DNA of 64,000 nt from Pararhodobacter sp. CCB-MM2 (GTDB taxonomy: Bacteria; Pseudomonadota; Alphaproteobacteria; Rhodobacterales; Rhodobacteraceae), in NCBI RefSeq assembly GCF_001691415.1, contig NZ_LRRR01000001.1, positions 124,001-188,000 on the forward strand. Reading direction: 5' to 3'. Shown here one piece after another: positions 56,257-64,000 of this stretch. The position numbers and the translations under genes were made by a program. A model generated the notes under the pieces. The model was not told where the DNA came from, searched no databases, and saw nothing but the letters and a program-made list of their open reading frames with translations. How positions within the stretch are numbered: position 1 is the stretch's first letter; every line of letters begins with the position of its first letter.

Positions 56257-58221
56257 ATGGCAACCATTCTTCTCTTTGCCCCGCTGGTCGGCGCGATCAT
56301 CTGCGGCTTCTTCTGGCGGGCGATCGGCGAGAAGACCGGCATGGTCCTCGCAACCGCGCTGCTGTTCCTGTCGGCCGCTTTGTCCTGGGTGCTGTTCCTC
56401 ACCTATGACGGCACCGCCGAGACGATCCACATCCTGCGCTTCATCGACAGCGGCACGCTGGTCGGCGACTGGGCGATCCGCCTCGACCGCCTGACCACGG
56501 TGATGCTGATCGTCGTGACCTCGGTCTCGGCCCTCGTGCACCTGTACAGCTTCGGCTACATGGCGCATGACGACAACTGGACCCATGACGAGCACTACCG
56601 GGCGCGCTTCTTCGCCTATCTGTCGCTCTTCACCTTCGCCATGCTGATGCTGGTCACGGCCGACAACCTTGTGCAGATCTTCTTCGGCTGGGAAGGCGTG
56701 GGCCTCGCGTCCTACCTGCTGATCGGCTTCTACTGGAAGAAACAATCGGCCTCGGCCGCTGCGATGAAGGCCTTCATCGTCAACCGCGTTGGCGACTTCG
56801 GCTTCATCATCGGCATCATGATGCTGTACTTCCTGACGGACTCGATCCATTTCGACGACATCTTCCACTCGGCCGAGGCCCTGTCGCAGCAGTCGATCCA
56901 CTTCCTGTGGACGGACTGGAACGCGCTGGAAGTCGCCTGCTTCTTCCTGTTCATCGGTGCGATGGGTAAATCGGCGCAGCTGTTCCTGCACACCTGGCTG
57001 CCGGACGCAATGGAAGGCCCGACCCCGGTGTCGGCGCTGATCCACGCGGCGACCATGGTGACCGCCGGTGTGTTCCTCGTGTCGCGCATGTCGCCGCTGA
57101 TGAAATATGCCGAGCAGCCCCGCCAGTTCATCGTCATCATCGGCGCCCTGACCGCTTTCTTCGCGGCGACCGTCGGTCTGGTGCAGAACGACATCAAGCG
57201 CGTGATCGCCTATTCGACCTGTTCGCAGCTGGGCTACATGTTCGTGGCCGCGGGCGTCGGCGTCTACTCGGTCGCCATGTTCCACCTGCTGACGCACGCC
57301 TTCTTCAAGGCGATGCTGTTCCTCGGCGCCGGCTCGGTCATCCACGGGATGCACCACGAGCAGGACATGCGGAACTACGGCGGTCTGCGTCACAAGCTGC
57401 CCTATACCTTCTGGGCGATGATGATCGGTACGCTGGCCATTACCGGTGTCGGCATTCCCTTCACCCATATCGGTTTCGCCGGCTTCATCTCGAAGGACGC
57501 GATCATCGAGAGTGCCTTCGGCGGTCACGCCTACTTCGCCTTCGCCATGCTGGTCGTGGCGGCCGCGATGACCTCGTTCTACTCGTGGCGCCTGATCTTC
57601 CTGACCTTCTTCGGCGCCCCGCGCGGCGATCACCACACCCATGACCACGCGCATGAAAGCCCGATGGTCATGCTGATCCCGCTGGGCCTGCTGGCCATCG
57701 GGGCGGTGCTGGCCGGGATGATCTGGTACGATCCGTTCTTCGGCTCGCATGAGAGCGTGCATGTGTACTTCGGCCATTCCATCGCCATGCTGGAATCGAA
57801 CCACACCCTGCACAACGCGCATGAAGCGCCGTGGTGGGTGAAGGTCTCGCCGTTCATCGCCATGCTGCTGGGTTTCGCGCTGGCCTACCTTTTCTACATC
57901 GTGAACCCGCGCCTGCCGAAGCAACTGGCCGAGAACCAGCCGATTGCCTATCGCTTCCTGCTGAACAAGTGGTACTTCGACGAGATCTACGATGCGGTCT
58001 TCGTGAAGCCCGCTCTCGCCATCGGCCGCTTCTTCTGGAAGCGCGGTGACGGCAACACGATCGACGGCTTCCTGAACGGTCTGTCGATGGGCTTCATGCC
58101 GATGCTCAACCGTATCTATGCCCGTGCGCAATCCGGTTACGTCTATCACTACGCCTTCGCCATGGTGCTCGGCATCGCGGCGCTGGTCACCTACGTCACG
58201 CTCTCCGGAGGAGCGCACTGA
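56257..58221 (+). CDS. nuoL: NADH-quinone oxidoreductase subunit L
   Basis: Distal antiporter-like proton-pumping subunit (ND5), 654 residues, with the long C-terminal lateral helix region. Conserved antiporter features include [53 protein letters not shown], and [20 protein letters not shown], with the lysine and glutamate residues of the channel. A histidine-rich loop ([12 protein letters not shown]) stands out near residue 460. TGATG joins it to nuoM. Confidence 0.97.
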   Translation: MATILLFAPLVGAIICGFFWRAIGEKTGMVLATALLFLSAALSWVLFLTYDGTAETIHILRFIDSGTLVGDWAIRLDRLTTVMLIVVTSVSALVHLYSFGYMAHDDNWTHDEHYRARFFAYLSLFTFAMLMLVTADNLVQIFFGWEGVGLASYLLIGFYWKKQSASAAAMKAFIVNRVGDFGFIIGIMMLYFLTDSIHFDDIFHSAEALSQQSIHFLWTDWNALEVACFFLFIGAMGKSAQLFLHTWLPDAMEGPTPVSALIHAATMVTAGVFLVSRMSPLMKYAEQPRQFIVIIGALTAFFAATVGLVQNDIKRVIAYSTCSQLGYMFVAAGVGVYSVAMFHLLTHAFFKAMLFLGAGSVIHGMHHEQDMRNYGGLRHKLPYTFWAMMIGTLAITGVGIPFTHIGFAGFISKDAIIESAFGGHAYFAFAMLVVAAAMTSFYSWRLIFLTFFGAPRGDHHTHDHAHESPMVMLIPLGLLAIGAVLAGMIWYDPFFGSHESVHVYFGHSIAMLESNHTLHNAHEAPWWVKVSPFIAMLLGFALAYLFYIVNPRLPKQLAENQPIAYRFLLNKWYFDEIYDAVFVKPALAIGRFFWKRGDGNTIDGFLNGLSMGFMPMLNRIYARAQSGYVYHYAFAMVLGIAALVTYVTLSGGAH

Positions 58222-59831
58222 TGCTGAAGCTTCTGTCCATCATCACCTTCCTGCCCGCGGCAGCCGCCCTCGTCGGTGCGTTGATCATCCACGGCGACGA
58301 CGCGAATGCGCAGCGGCAGTCGAAGCTTCTGGCCCTGTTTGCCACCGGCGCGACCTTCGTGATCTCGCTGATCCTGCTGGCCGGCTTCGACCCTTCGGAC
58401 ACGGGCTTCCAGTTCGTCGAAGAGGCCGAATGGATCCTCGGCCTGAAGTACAAGCTGGGCGTTGACGGGATCTCGGTCCTGTTCGTGATGCTGACCACGT
58501 TCCTGATGCCGATCACCATCGGCGCCTGCTGGAACGTGACGCACCGCGTCAAGGAATACATGATCGCCTTCCTGCTGCTCGAGACGCTGATGATCGGCGT
58601 GTTCGTGTCGCTGGACATGGTGCTGTTCTACCTCTTCTTCGAGGCCGGCCTGATCCCGATGTTCCTGATCATCGGTATCTGGGGCGGGGCGAACCGCATC
58701 TATGCCGCGTTCAAGTTCTTCCTCTACACCTTCATCGGCTCGGTGCTGATGCTGGTGGCGATGATCTACATGTACTCGCAGGCTGGCACGACGGACATCA
58801 CCGTCCTTCTGACCTATGAGTTCGATGCAGGCCCGATGACCCTTCTGGGGTGGCAGATCACCGGCGGCGTGCAGACGCTGCTGTTCCTCGCCTTCTTCGC
58901 CTCCTTCGCGGTGAAGATGCCGATGTGGCCGGTCCACACCTGGCTGCCGGACGCCCACGTTCAGGCCCCGACCGCCGGTTCGGTCGTGCTGGCCGCGGTG
59001 CTGCTGAAGATGGGCGGCTACGGCTTCCTGCGCTTCTCGCTGCCGATGTTCCCGGTGGGCTCGGAAGTCCTCGCGCCGATGGTGCTGTGGATGTCCGCCA
59101 TCGCCATCCTCTACGCCTCGCTCGTCGCGATGGTGCAGGAGGACATGAAGAAGCTGGTGGCTTATTCCTCGGTCGCCCACATGGGCTTCGTGACCATGGG
59201 TATCTTCGCGGCCAACCAACAGGGCCTCGACGGTGCGATCTTCCAGATGCTGTCGCACGGCTTTGTCTCGGGCGCGCTGTTCCTTGTGGTGGGCGTGGTC
59301 TATGACCGCATCCATACCCGCGACATCGACGCCTATGGCGGCCTCGTGAACCGCATGCCGATCTACGCGACGGCCTTCATGCTCTTCACCATGGCCAACG
59401 TCGGCCTGCCGGGCACCTCGGGCTTCGTCGGCGAATTCCTGACCTTCATGGCCGTGTTCCAGGTCAACACCTGGGTCGCCGCCGTCGCCGCGACCGGTGT
59501 GATCTTCTCGGCCGGCTATGGCCTGTGGCTCTATCGCCGCGTGGTGTGGGGCCAGCTGATCAAGGACAGCCTGAAGTCGATCACCGACATGGATGCCCGC
59601 GAGAAACTGATGTTCGCGCCGCTGGTCGTCATGACCCTGCTGCTCGGCGTCTATCCCTCGCTGATCACCGATGTGATCGGCCCGTCGACCGAGGCGCTCG
59701 TCGCCCATTACAACGAGGCGAACGGCATCGACCCGAACGCCCCGGTTGCCACGATGCATGCCGCTTCGGAAGAAGCCGGCCATGGCGCGGCTGCCCATTC
59801 TGAGACGGCCCCCGCGGCCGCCAGCCACTGA
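58221..59831 (+). CDS. nuoM: NADH-quinone oxidoreductase subunit M
   Basis: Antiporter-like proton-pumping subunit (ND4), 536 residues. Typical segments are [20 protein letters not shown] with the channel glutamate, [45 protein letters not shown], and [23 protein letters not shown]. The C-terminal tail is Ala/His-rich. It shares one base with nuoL's stop and lies 13 bp before nuoN. Confidence 0.97.
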   Translation: MLKLLSIITFLPAAAALVGALIIHGDDANAQRQSKLLALFATGATFVISLILLAGFDPSDTGFQFVEEAEWILGLKYKLGVDGISVLFVMLTTFLMPITIGACWNVTHRVKEYMIAFLLLETLMIGVFVSLDMVLFYLFFEAGLIPMFLIIGIWGGANRIYAAFKFFLYTFIGSVLMLVAMIYMYSQAGTTDITVLLTYEFDAGPMTLLGWQITGGVQTLLFLAFFASFAVKMPMWPVHTWLPDAHVQAPTAGSVVLAAVLLKMGGYGFLRFSLPMFPVGSEVLAPMVLWMSAIAILYASLVAMVQEDMKKLVAYSSVAHMGFVTMGIFAANQQGLDGAIFQMLSHGFVSGALFLVVGVVYDRIHTRDIDAYGGLVNRMPIYATAFMLFTMANVGLPGTSGFVGEFLTFMAVFQVNTWVAAVAATGVIFSAGYGLWLYRRVVWGQLIKDSLKSITDMDAREKLMFAPLVVMTLLLGVYPSLITDVIGPSTEALVAHYNEANGIDPNAPVATMHAASEEAGHGAAAHSETAPAAASH

Positions 59832-59844
59832 AAGGCCCGTTTCG

Positions 59845-61284
59845 ATGACCTCGCTTGATCTCTCGATCGCGCTCCCGGAAATCCTGCTGTCGCTCTGGGC
59901 GATGGTGGCTCTGATGGCAGGGGCGTATTTCGGCAAGGACCGGCTGGCGCAGGCCCTTACCTGGGCCACGGTGGCGGTGTTCGTCCTGCTCTCGATCTTG
60001 ATCGGGGTGCAGGAGCCCGTGGCGCAGCAGGCCTTCGGTGGCCTGTTCGTCGCCGACGGCTTCGCGCGCTTCGCCAAGATGGCCATCCTGCTCTCCGGCG
60101 CGGCCGTGCTGGTGATGGGGATGGATTACCTCGAACGTACCAAGATGATGAAGTTCGAGTACCCGATCCTCGTGTCGCTGGCGACGGTGGGCATGATGGT
60201 CATGGTCTCGGCGCAGGATCTGATCACGCTCTACATGGGGCTTGAGCTGCAATCGCTGGCGCTCTACGTCCTCGCGGCCTTCCGCCGTGACAGCGTGAAG
60301 GCCACGGAAGCCGGCCTGAAGTACTTCGTGCTGGGCGCTCTGGCCTCGGGCCTGCTGCTGTACGGCGCGTCGCTGGTCTATGGCTATGCCGGTTCGACCA
60401 TGTTCGCCGATATTGCCGGCACGATCCACGGCGACCACCTGCCTGTCGGCCTGCTGATGGGTCTGGCCTTCATGCTGGCGGGTCTGGCGTTCAAGGTCTC
60501 GGCCGTGCCGTTCCACATGTGGACGCCCGACGTCTACGAGGGTTCGCCGACCCCGGTGACCGCCTTCTTCGCGACCGCCCCGAAAGTGGCCGCGATGGCG
60601 CTGCTGGCCCGCGTGACCTTCAACGCCTTCGGCCATGCGCCGGGTGACTGGGGCCAGATCGTCGGCCTGCTGGCGGGTCTGAGCATGATCGTCGGTGCCA
60701 TCGGTGCACTGGGTCAGGCCAACCTGAAGCGCCTGATGGCCTATTCGTCGATCTCGCACATGGGCTTCGCGCTGCTGGGTGTGACCGCCGGTTCGGAAGC
60801 GGGCGTCAAGGCGACCATGCTCTACATGGCGATCTACCTGACCATGTCGATCGGCGTCTTCGCTTTCATGCTGACCATGCGTCGTGACGGCCGTCCGGTG
60901 CAGGGCATCTCCGACCTGAACATGCTGTCGAAGTCGCAGCCCCGTCAGGCGCTGGCGCTTCTGGTGCTGATGTTCTCGCTGGCCGGTGTGCCGCCGCTGA
61001 TCGGCTTCTGGGCGAAATACGCCGTTCTGGCTGCCGCTATTGCCTCGGGCTATGTCGTGCTGGCCGTGGTCGGTGTGATCGGCTCGGTGATCGGCGCCTT
61101 CTACTACCTGCGCCTCGTGTACTTCATGTACTTCGGCACCGAGACCGACCCGCTCGACGATGACGGCGTGCCGGCTCAGCGCTGGATGACTCTGGCCGCC
61201 GCGCTGATCACCGTGCTGGGCGTGGTGAACCTGTTCGGCATCGAGGGTGCGGCCACCATGGCGGCACAAGCGCTTGTCCACTGA
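59845..61284 (+). CDS. nuoN: NADH-quinone oxidoreductase subunit N
   Basis: Antiporter-like proton-pumping subunit (ND2), 479 residues. [43 protein letters not shown], and [39 protein letters not shown] are family blocks with the channel lysines; [20 protein letters not shown] follows. The start at 59845 fits the family; the upstream in-frame extension lies in nuoM. birA overlaps its last codons. Confidence 0.96.
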   Translation: MTSLDLSIALPEILLSLWAMVALMAGAYFGKDRLAQALTWATVAVFVLLSILIGVQEPVAQQAFGGLFVADGFARFAKMAILLSGAAVLVMGMDYLERTKMMKFEYPILVSLATVGMMVMVSAQDLITLYMGLELQSLALYVLAAFRRDSVKATEAGLKYFVLGALASGLLLYGASLVYGYAGSTMFADIAGTIHGDHLPVGLLMGLAFMLAGLAFKVSAVPFHMWTPDVYEGSPTPVTAFFATAPKVAAMALLARVTFNAFGHAPGDWGQIVGLLAGLSMIVGAIGALGQANLKRLMAYSSISHMGFALLGVTAGSEAGVKATMLYMAIYLTMSIGVFAFMLTMRRDGRPVQGISDLNMLSKSQPRQALALLVLMFSLAGVPPLIGFWAKYAVLAAAIASGYVVLAVVGVIGSVIGAFYYLRLVYFMYFGTETDPLDDDGVPAQRWMTLAAALITVLGVVNLFGIEGAATMAAQALVH

Positions 61285-62017
61285 CGGCGCCTGGCCCGCG
61301 GGCCATGTGAAACGGGTGCTGTCGGAAGTCGACAGCACCATGCTGGAAGCCCAGCGATCGCTCGGCGATCTGACCGGGCCGACCTGGATCCTCGCCCTGC
61401 GCCAAACGGCCGGGCGAGGGCGCCGGGGCCGGGCCTGGGTCGATCCCGCCGGGAACTTTGCCGCCACCTTGATCCGCCGTCTGGACGAGCCGCCTGCGCG
61501 CCTCGCGCTGCGCAGCTTCGTGGCTGCCTTGGCGCTGCATGACGCGCTGGCCGAGCTGACCGGCCTGCCCGAGGCCTTCGCGCTGAAATGGCCCAATGAC
61601 GTGCTGCTCAACGGTGGCAAGCTGTCGGGCATCTTGCTGGAAAGTCCGGGGGCAGGGGTGCTGTCCCTCGGCATCGGCGTGAACCTGCGGGCCTCGCCCG
61701 AGCCCGATCCCGCCGCCGCCTTCCCGCCGGTGAACCTGCGCAGCGAGACCGGGATCACCCTGCAGCCCGAGGCTTTGCTCGACCGTCTCGCCCCGGCCTT
61801 CGACCTCTGGGACCGGCGGCTGCAAACCTATGGGTTCGAGCCTATCCGTACAGCCTTCCTGTCGCGGGTAACGCGTCTCGGCCAGCCGATCATCGCCCGT
61901 ACCCTGACGGACGAGATCCACGGCACCTTCGACACGATCGACGAAAATGGCTCGCTGGTTCTGCGCACGCAGGACGGCAACCGCGCCATTCCCGCCGCCG
62001 ATATCTTCTTTCCCTGA
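61274..62017 (+). CDS. birA: Biotin--[acetyl-CoA-carboxylase] ligase (no DNA-binding domain)
   Basis: Attaches biotin to carrier protein via biotinyl-AMP. About 247 residues; only the catalytic and C-terminal SH3-like domains are present (no N-terminal HTH), so it is not a repressor. Motifs are VDSTMLEAQ, the biotin/ATP loop [17 protein letters not shown] and [20 protein letters not shown]. The start is uncertain: TTG at 61274 gives an 11-bp overlap with nuoN, while GTG at 61247 gives 38 bp. Both have weak ribosome sites. Placement after nuoN is usual in Rhodobacterales. Confidence 0.93.
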   Translation: MSTDGAWPAGHVKRVLSEVDSTMLEAQRSLGDLTGPTWILALRQTAGRGRRGRAWVDPAGNFAATLIRRLDEPPARLALRSFVAALALHDALAELTGLPEAFALKWPNDVLLNGGKLSGILLESPGAGVLSLGIGVNLRASPEPDPAAAFPPVNLRSETGITLQPEALLDRLAPAFDLWDRRLQTYGFEPIRTAFLSRVTRLGQPIIARTLTDEIHGTFDTIDENGSLVLRTQDGNRAIPAADIFFP

Positions 62018-62032
62018 CTCCTGAGGCCCGCC

Positions 62033-62812
62033 ATGCTGCTCTGCATCGATTGCGGCAACACCAATACCGTGTTCTCCATCTGGGACGGCCATCTGTTCAT
62101 CGCCACCTGGCGCACCGCGACGGATCACCGCCAGACCGCTGACCAATACTATGTCTGGCTCTCGACGCTGATGAGCCTCAAGGGCCTCGAGGCCGAGATC
62201 ACCGAGGTCATCATCTCCTCGACCGTGCCGCGTGTTGTGTTCAACCTGCGTGTCCTGTCCGACCGCTACTTCAACTGCCGCCCGCTGGTTGTGGGCAAAC
62301 CCGATTGCGCGCTGCCCGTCGCCCCGCGCGTCGACCAAGGCACGACCGTCGGCCCCGACCGACTGGTCAACACCGTCGGCGGGTTCAACAAGTTCGGTGG
62401 CGACCTGATCGTCGTCGATTTCGGCACCGCCACGACCTTCGACGTGGTCGACACCGACGGCGCCTATATCGGCGGGGTGATCGCGCCCGGCGTGAACACC
62501 TCGCTGGAGGCCTTGCACATGGCGGCGGCAGCGTTGCCTCATGTCGACGTGACCAAGCCACAAAGCGCCATCGGCACGAATACGGTTGCCTGTATCCAGT
62601 CGGGCATCTACTGGGGGTATGTCGGCCTTGTCGAAGGCATCGTACGCCAGATTCGCGTGGAACGCGAGCGGCCCATGAAGGTGATCGCCACCGGCGGTCT
62701 GGCCTCGCTCTTTGACCAAGGGACCGATATCTTCGACCATGTCGAGGATGATCTGACCATGCACGGCCTCGTGCTGATCAACCGTTACAACAGGGAATTG
62801 ACGACCGCATGA
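62033..62812 (+). CDS. coaX: Type III pantothenate kinase
   Basis: First enzyme of coenzyme A synthesis, of the acetate/sugar-kinase fold; 259 residues. Motifs: phosphate-1 loop IDCGNTNTVFSIWDG with the catalytic aspartate, the pantothenate-binding GPDRLVNTVGG, phosphate-2 DFGTATTFDVV and the C-terminal VIATGGLASLF. It lies 15 bp after birA and overlaps rnj by 4 bp (ATGA). The window shows no CoaA/PanK-I gene. Confidence 0.96.
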   Translation: MLLCIDCGNTNTVFSIWDGHLFIATWRTATDHRQTADQYYVWLSTLMSLKGLEAEITEVIISSTVPRVVFNLRVLSDRYFNCRPLVVGKPDCALPVAPRVDQGTTVGPDRLVNTVGGFNKFGGDLIVVDFGTATTFDVVDTDGAYIGGVIAPGVNTSLEALHMAAAALPHVDVTKPQSAIGTNTVACIQSGIYWGYVGLVEGIVRQIRVERERPMKVIATGGLASLFDQGTDIFDHVEDDLTMHGLVLINRYNRELTTA

Positions 62813-64000
62813 GTAATGACCGCCTGATCTATCTGCCGCTGGGGGGCGCTGGCGAGGTAGGCATGAACGCCTATGTCTACGGCTATGGCCCCAAGAACCG
62901 CGAGCGGCTGATCCTGGTCGATGTGGGCGTCACCTTCCCGGACATGGACGGCACGCCCGGCGTCGACCTGATCATGGCCGACATGGCCTGGCTGGAAGAG
63001 CGTCTGGACCGCCTGGAAGCGATCTTCATCACCCACGCGCATGAGGACCATGTCGGGGGCCTCGGCCATCTGTGGTCGCGCCTGCGCGCCCCGGTCTATT
63101 GCCGCGACTTCACCGCCCGCATCGCCACGAAGAAGATGCTGGAAGCCGGTCAGCCGGTCGAGCAGGTGATCACCATCGATCTGTCCGAGACGGTCGAGCT
63201 GGGGCCCTTCCACATCCGCTTCCTGCCCATTGCGCATTCGTTGCCCGAGGCTTCCGGTCTGCTGATCGAAACGCCGGCCGGTCGTCTGGTCCATACCGGT
63301 GACTTCAAGCTCGACATGGCGCCGGGCGTGGGCGAGCCGTTTGACGAGGACCTGTACCGGTCCTTGGGCGATGAGGGCGTGGACGTGATGGTCTGCGACT
63401 CCACGAACATCTTCTCACCGCATCCGGGCCGCTCGGAAAGCTCGCTGCCGCCGGCGATCACCGAGTTGGTGCGTCAGGCGCCGGGCATGGTGGTTGCGAC
63501 GACCTTCGCCTCGAACGTCGCCCGCGTGCGTACGCTTGCCAAGGCCGCCCGCGCTGCCGGCCGTTCGGTCTGCCTGCTGGGCCGCGCGATGCAGGCCATG
63601 GTCCGCACCGCGACCGAGGCGAAGCTGCTGCATGACTTCCCGCCGACCGTCTCCGCCGAGGAAGCCAACGAGATCCCGCGCGAGAACCTGATGCTGATCG
63701 TCACCGGCAGCCAAGGCGAACGCCGGGCGGCCTCGGCGCAGCTGGCGCGTGGCTCGTATCTCGGCTTCGAGCTGAAAGAGGGCGACACCTTCCTCTTCTC
63801 CTCGATGACCATTCCGGGCAACGAGCGGGACGTGTTGAAGATCGTCAACGCGCTGTCCGAAAAGGGCGTCGATGTCGTCGACAACAGCCAGGGCCAGTTC
63901 CACGTCTCGGGCCATGCCAACCGCCCGGATCTGGAGCGCATGCATGACCTCGTGCGCCCGCGCATGCTGGTGCCGATGCATGGCGAACACCGCCACCTGC
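62809..64000 (+). CDS. rnj: Ribonuclease J, 5' part
   Basis: Metallo-beta-lactamase/beta-CASP ribonuclease with endo- and 5'-exonuclease activity, used in mRNA decay and rRNA maturation. The first 397 codons are present and run off the right edge. LPLGGAGEVGMNAYVYGYG opens it, the metal motif is THAHEDHVGG, and HSLPEASGLLIETPAGRLVHTGDFK and the beta-CASP segment TGSQGERRAASAQLARG follow. The visible part ends in PMHGEHRHL, the motif before the C-terminal region. ATGA couples it to coaX. Confidence 0.95.
   Translation, partial: MSNDRLIYLPLGGAGEVGMNAYVYGYGPKNRERLILVDVGVTFPDMDGTPGVDLIMADMAWLEERLDRLEAIFITHAHEDHVGGLGHLWSRLRAPVYCRDFTARIATKKMLEAGQPVEQVITIDLSETVELGPFHIRFLPIAHSLPEASGLLIETPAGRLVHTGDFKLDMAPGVGEPFDEDLYRSLGDEGVDVMVCDSTNIFSPHPGRSESSLPPAITELVRQAPGMVVATTFASNVARVRTLAKAARAAGRSVCLLGRAMQAMVRTATEAKLLHDFPPTVSAEEANEIPRENLMLIVTGSQGERRAASAQLARGSYLGFELKEGDTFLFSSMTIPGNERDVLKIVNALSEKGVDVVDNSQGQFHVSGHANRPDLERMHDLVRPRMLVPMHGEHRHL

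Noticed and set aside
55963..58218. 751-codon minus-strand frame under nuoK-nuoL
   Set aside because: It is antisense to two clear membrane subunits; the His/Arg/Glu-rich product is typical of shadows in GC-rich DNA.

Overview
The window is high-GC alphaproteobacterial chromosomal DNA and reads as a member of the Rhodobacterales (Paracoccaceae/Roseobacter type). The best taxonomic evidence is the nuoA-N operon with small lineage-type genes between its subunits, continuing into birA, coaX and ribonuclease J. hutG-hutU, lolCD, nrdR-ribD, infC and DUF934-fpr gene pairs fit the same group. Species cannot be told from the sequence alone. I see no prophage, insertion sequence, CRISPR array or rRNA; one tRNA (Val, CAC) is present.

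Layout. 1-2022: end of a histidine-utilisation operon (hutG 3' end, hutU), convergent with an MDR oxidoreductase. 3185-10097: housekeeping genes (lolCD, an L,D-transpeptidase, nrdR, ribD, lon), then tRNA-Val. 10486-18624: a metabolic and transport block with a long acyl-CoA dehydrogenase, a minus-strand TRAP transporter operon led by a quinate/shikimate-dehydrogenase-like gene, a divergent ORF joining a TetR regulator to an HSL-type esterase, and a GST. 18746-24935: parE, a REP-like double hairpin, small envelope genes, uup, DedA. 25207-32835: two tandem secreted paralogs, an SDR, bioY, Lrp, a GMC oxidoreductase, DUF934-fpr and a SRPBCC protein. 32915-41146: an Ala/Thr/Glu-rich membrane-anchored protein, infC (apparent AUA start), a hypothetical exported protein, a DsbA-like protein, an AmiC-type amidase and PBP1a. 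41237-43507: GST, HMG-CoA lyase and an enoyl-CoA hydratase that look like leucine catabolism. 43922-61284: all 14 complex I subunits in order A-N, with five extra small genes. 61274-64000: birA, coaX and the 5' part of rnj.

How the genes work together. The right third is one respiratory transcription unit: overlapping or closely spaced genes make the 14-subunit proton-pumping NADH:ubiquinone oxidoreductase, and five accessory proteins travel with it. One of these is a periplasmic protein built from two copies of a module with identical cysteine spacing. amiC and mrcA (38.5-41.1 kb) act on peptidoglycan, and lolCD serves lipoprotein sorting. The TRAP/dehydrogenase/TetR-esterase block looks like a regulated system for uptake and first oxidation of a cyclic hydroxy-acid, possibly quinate or shikimate; this is inference.

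The most unusual observations are the TetR-esterase single ORF with a well-placed internal Shine-Dalgarno/ATG, a helically spaced cluster of four GATTC (GANTC) sites, the internally duplicated complex I companion protein, the AUA start of infC, a hairpin that buries the Shine-Dalgarno of the GST at 41237, and ribD and DUF934-fpr detached from their usual neighbours. Nothing here is clearly a new defence or mobile system; most of the window is conserved core genome.
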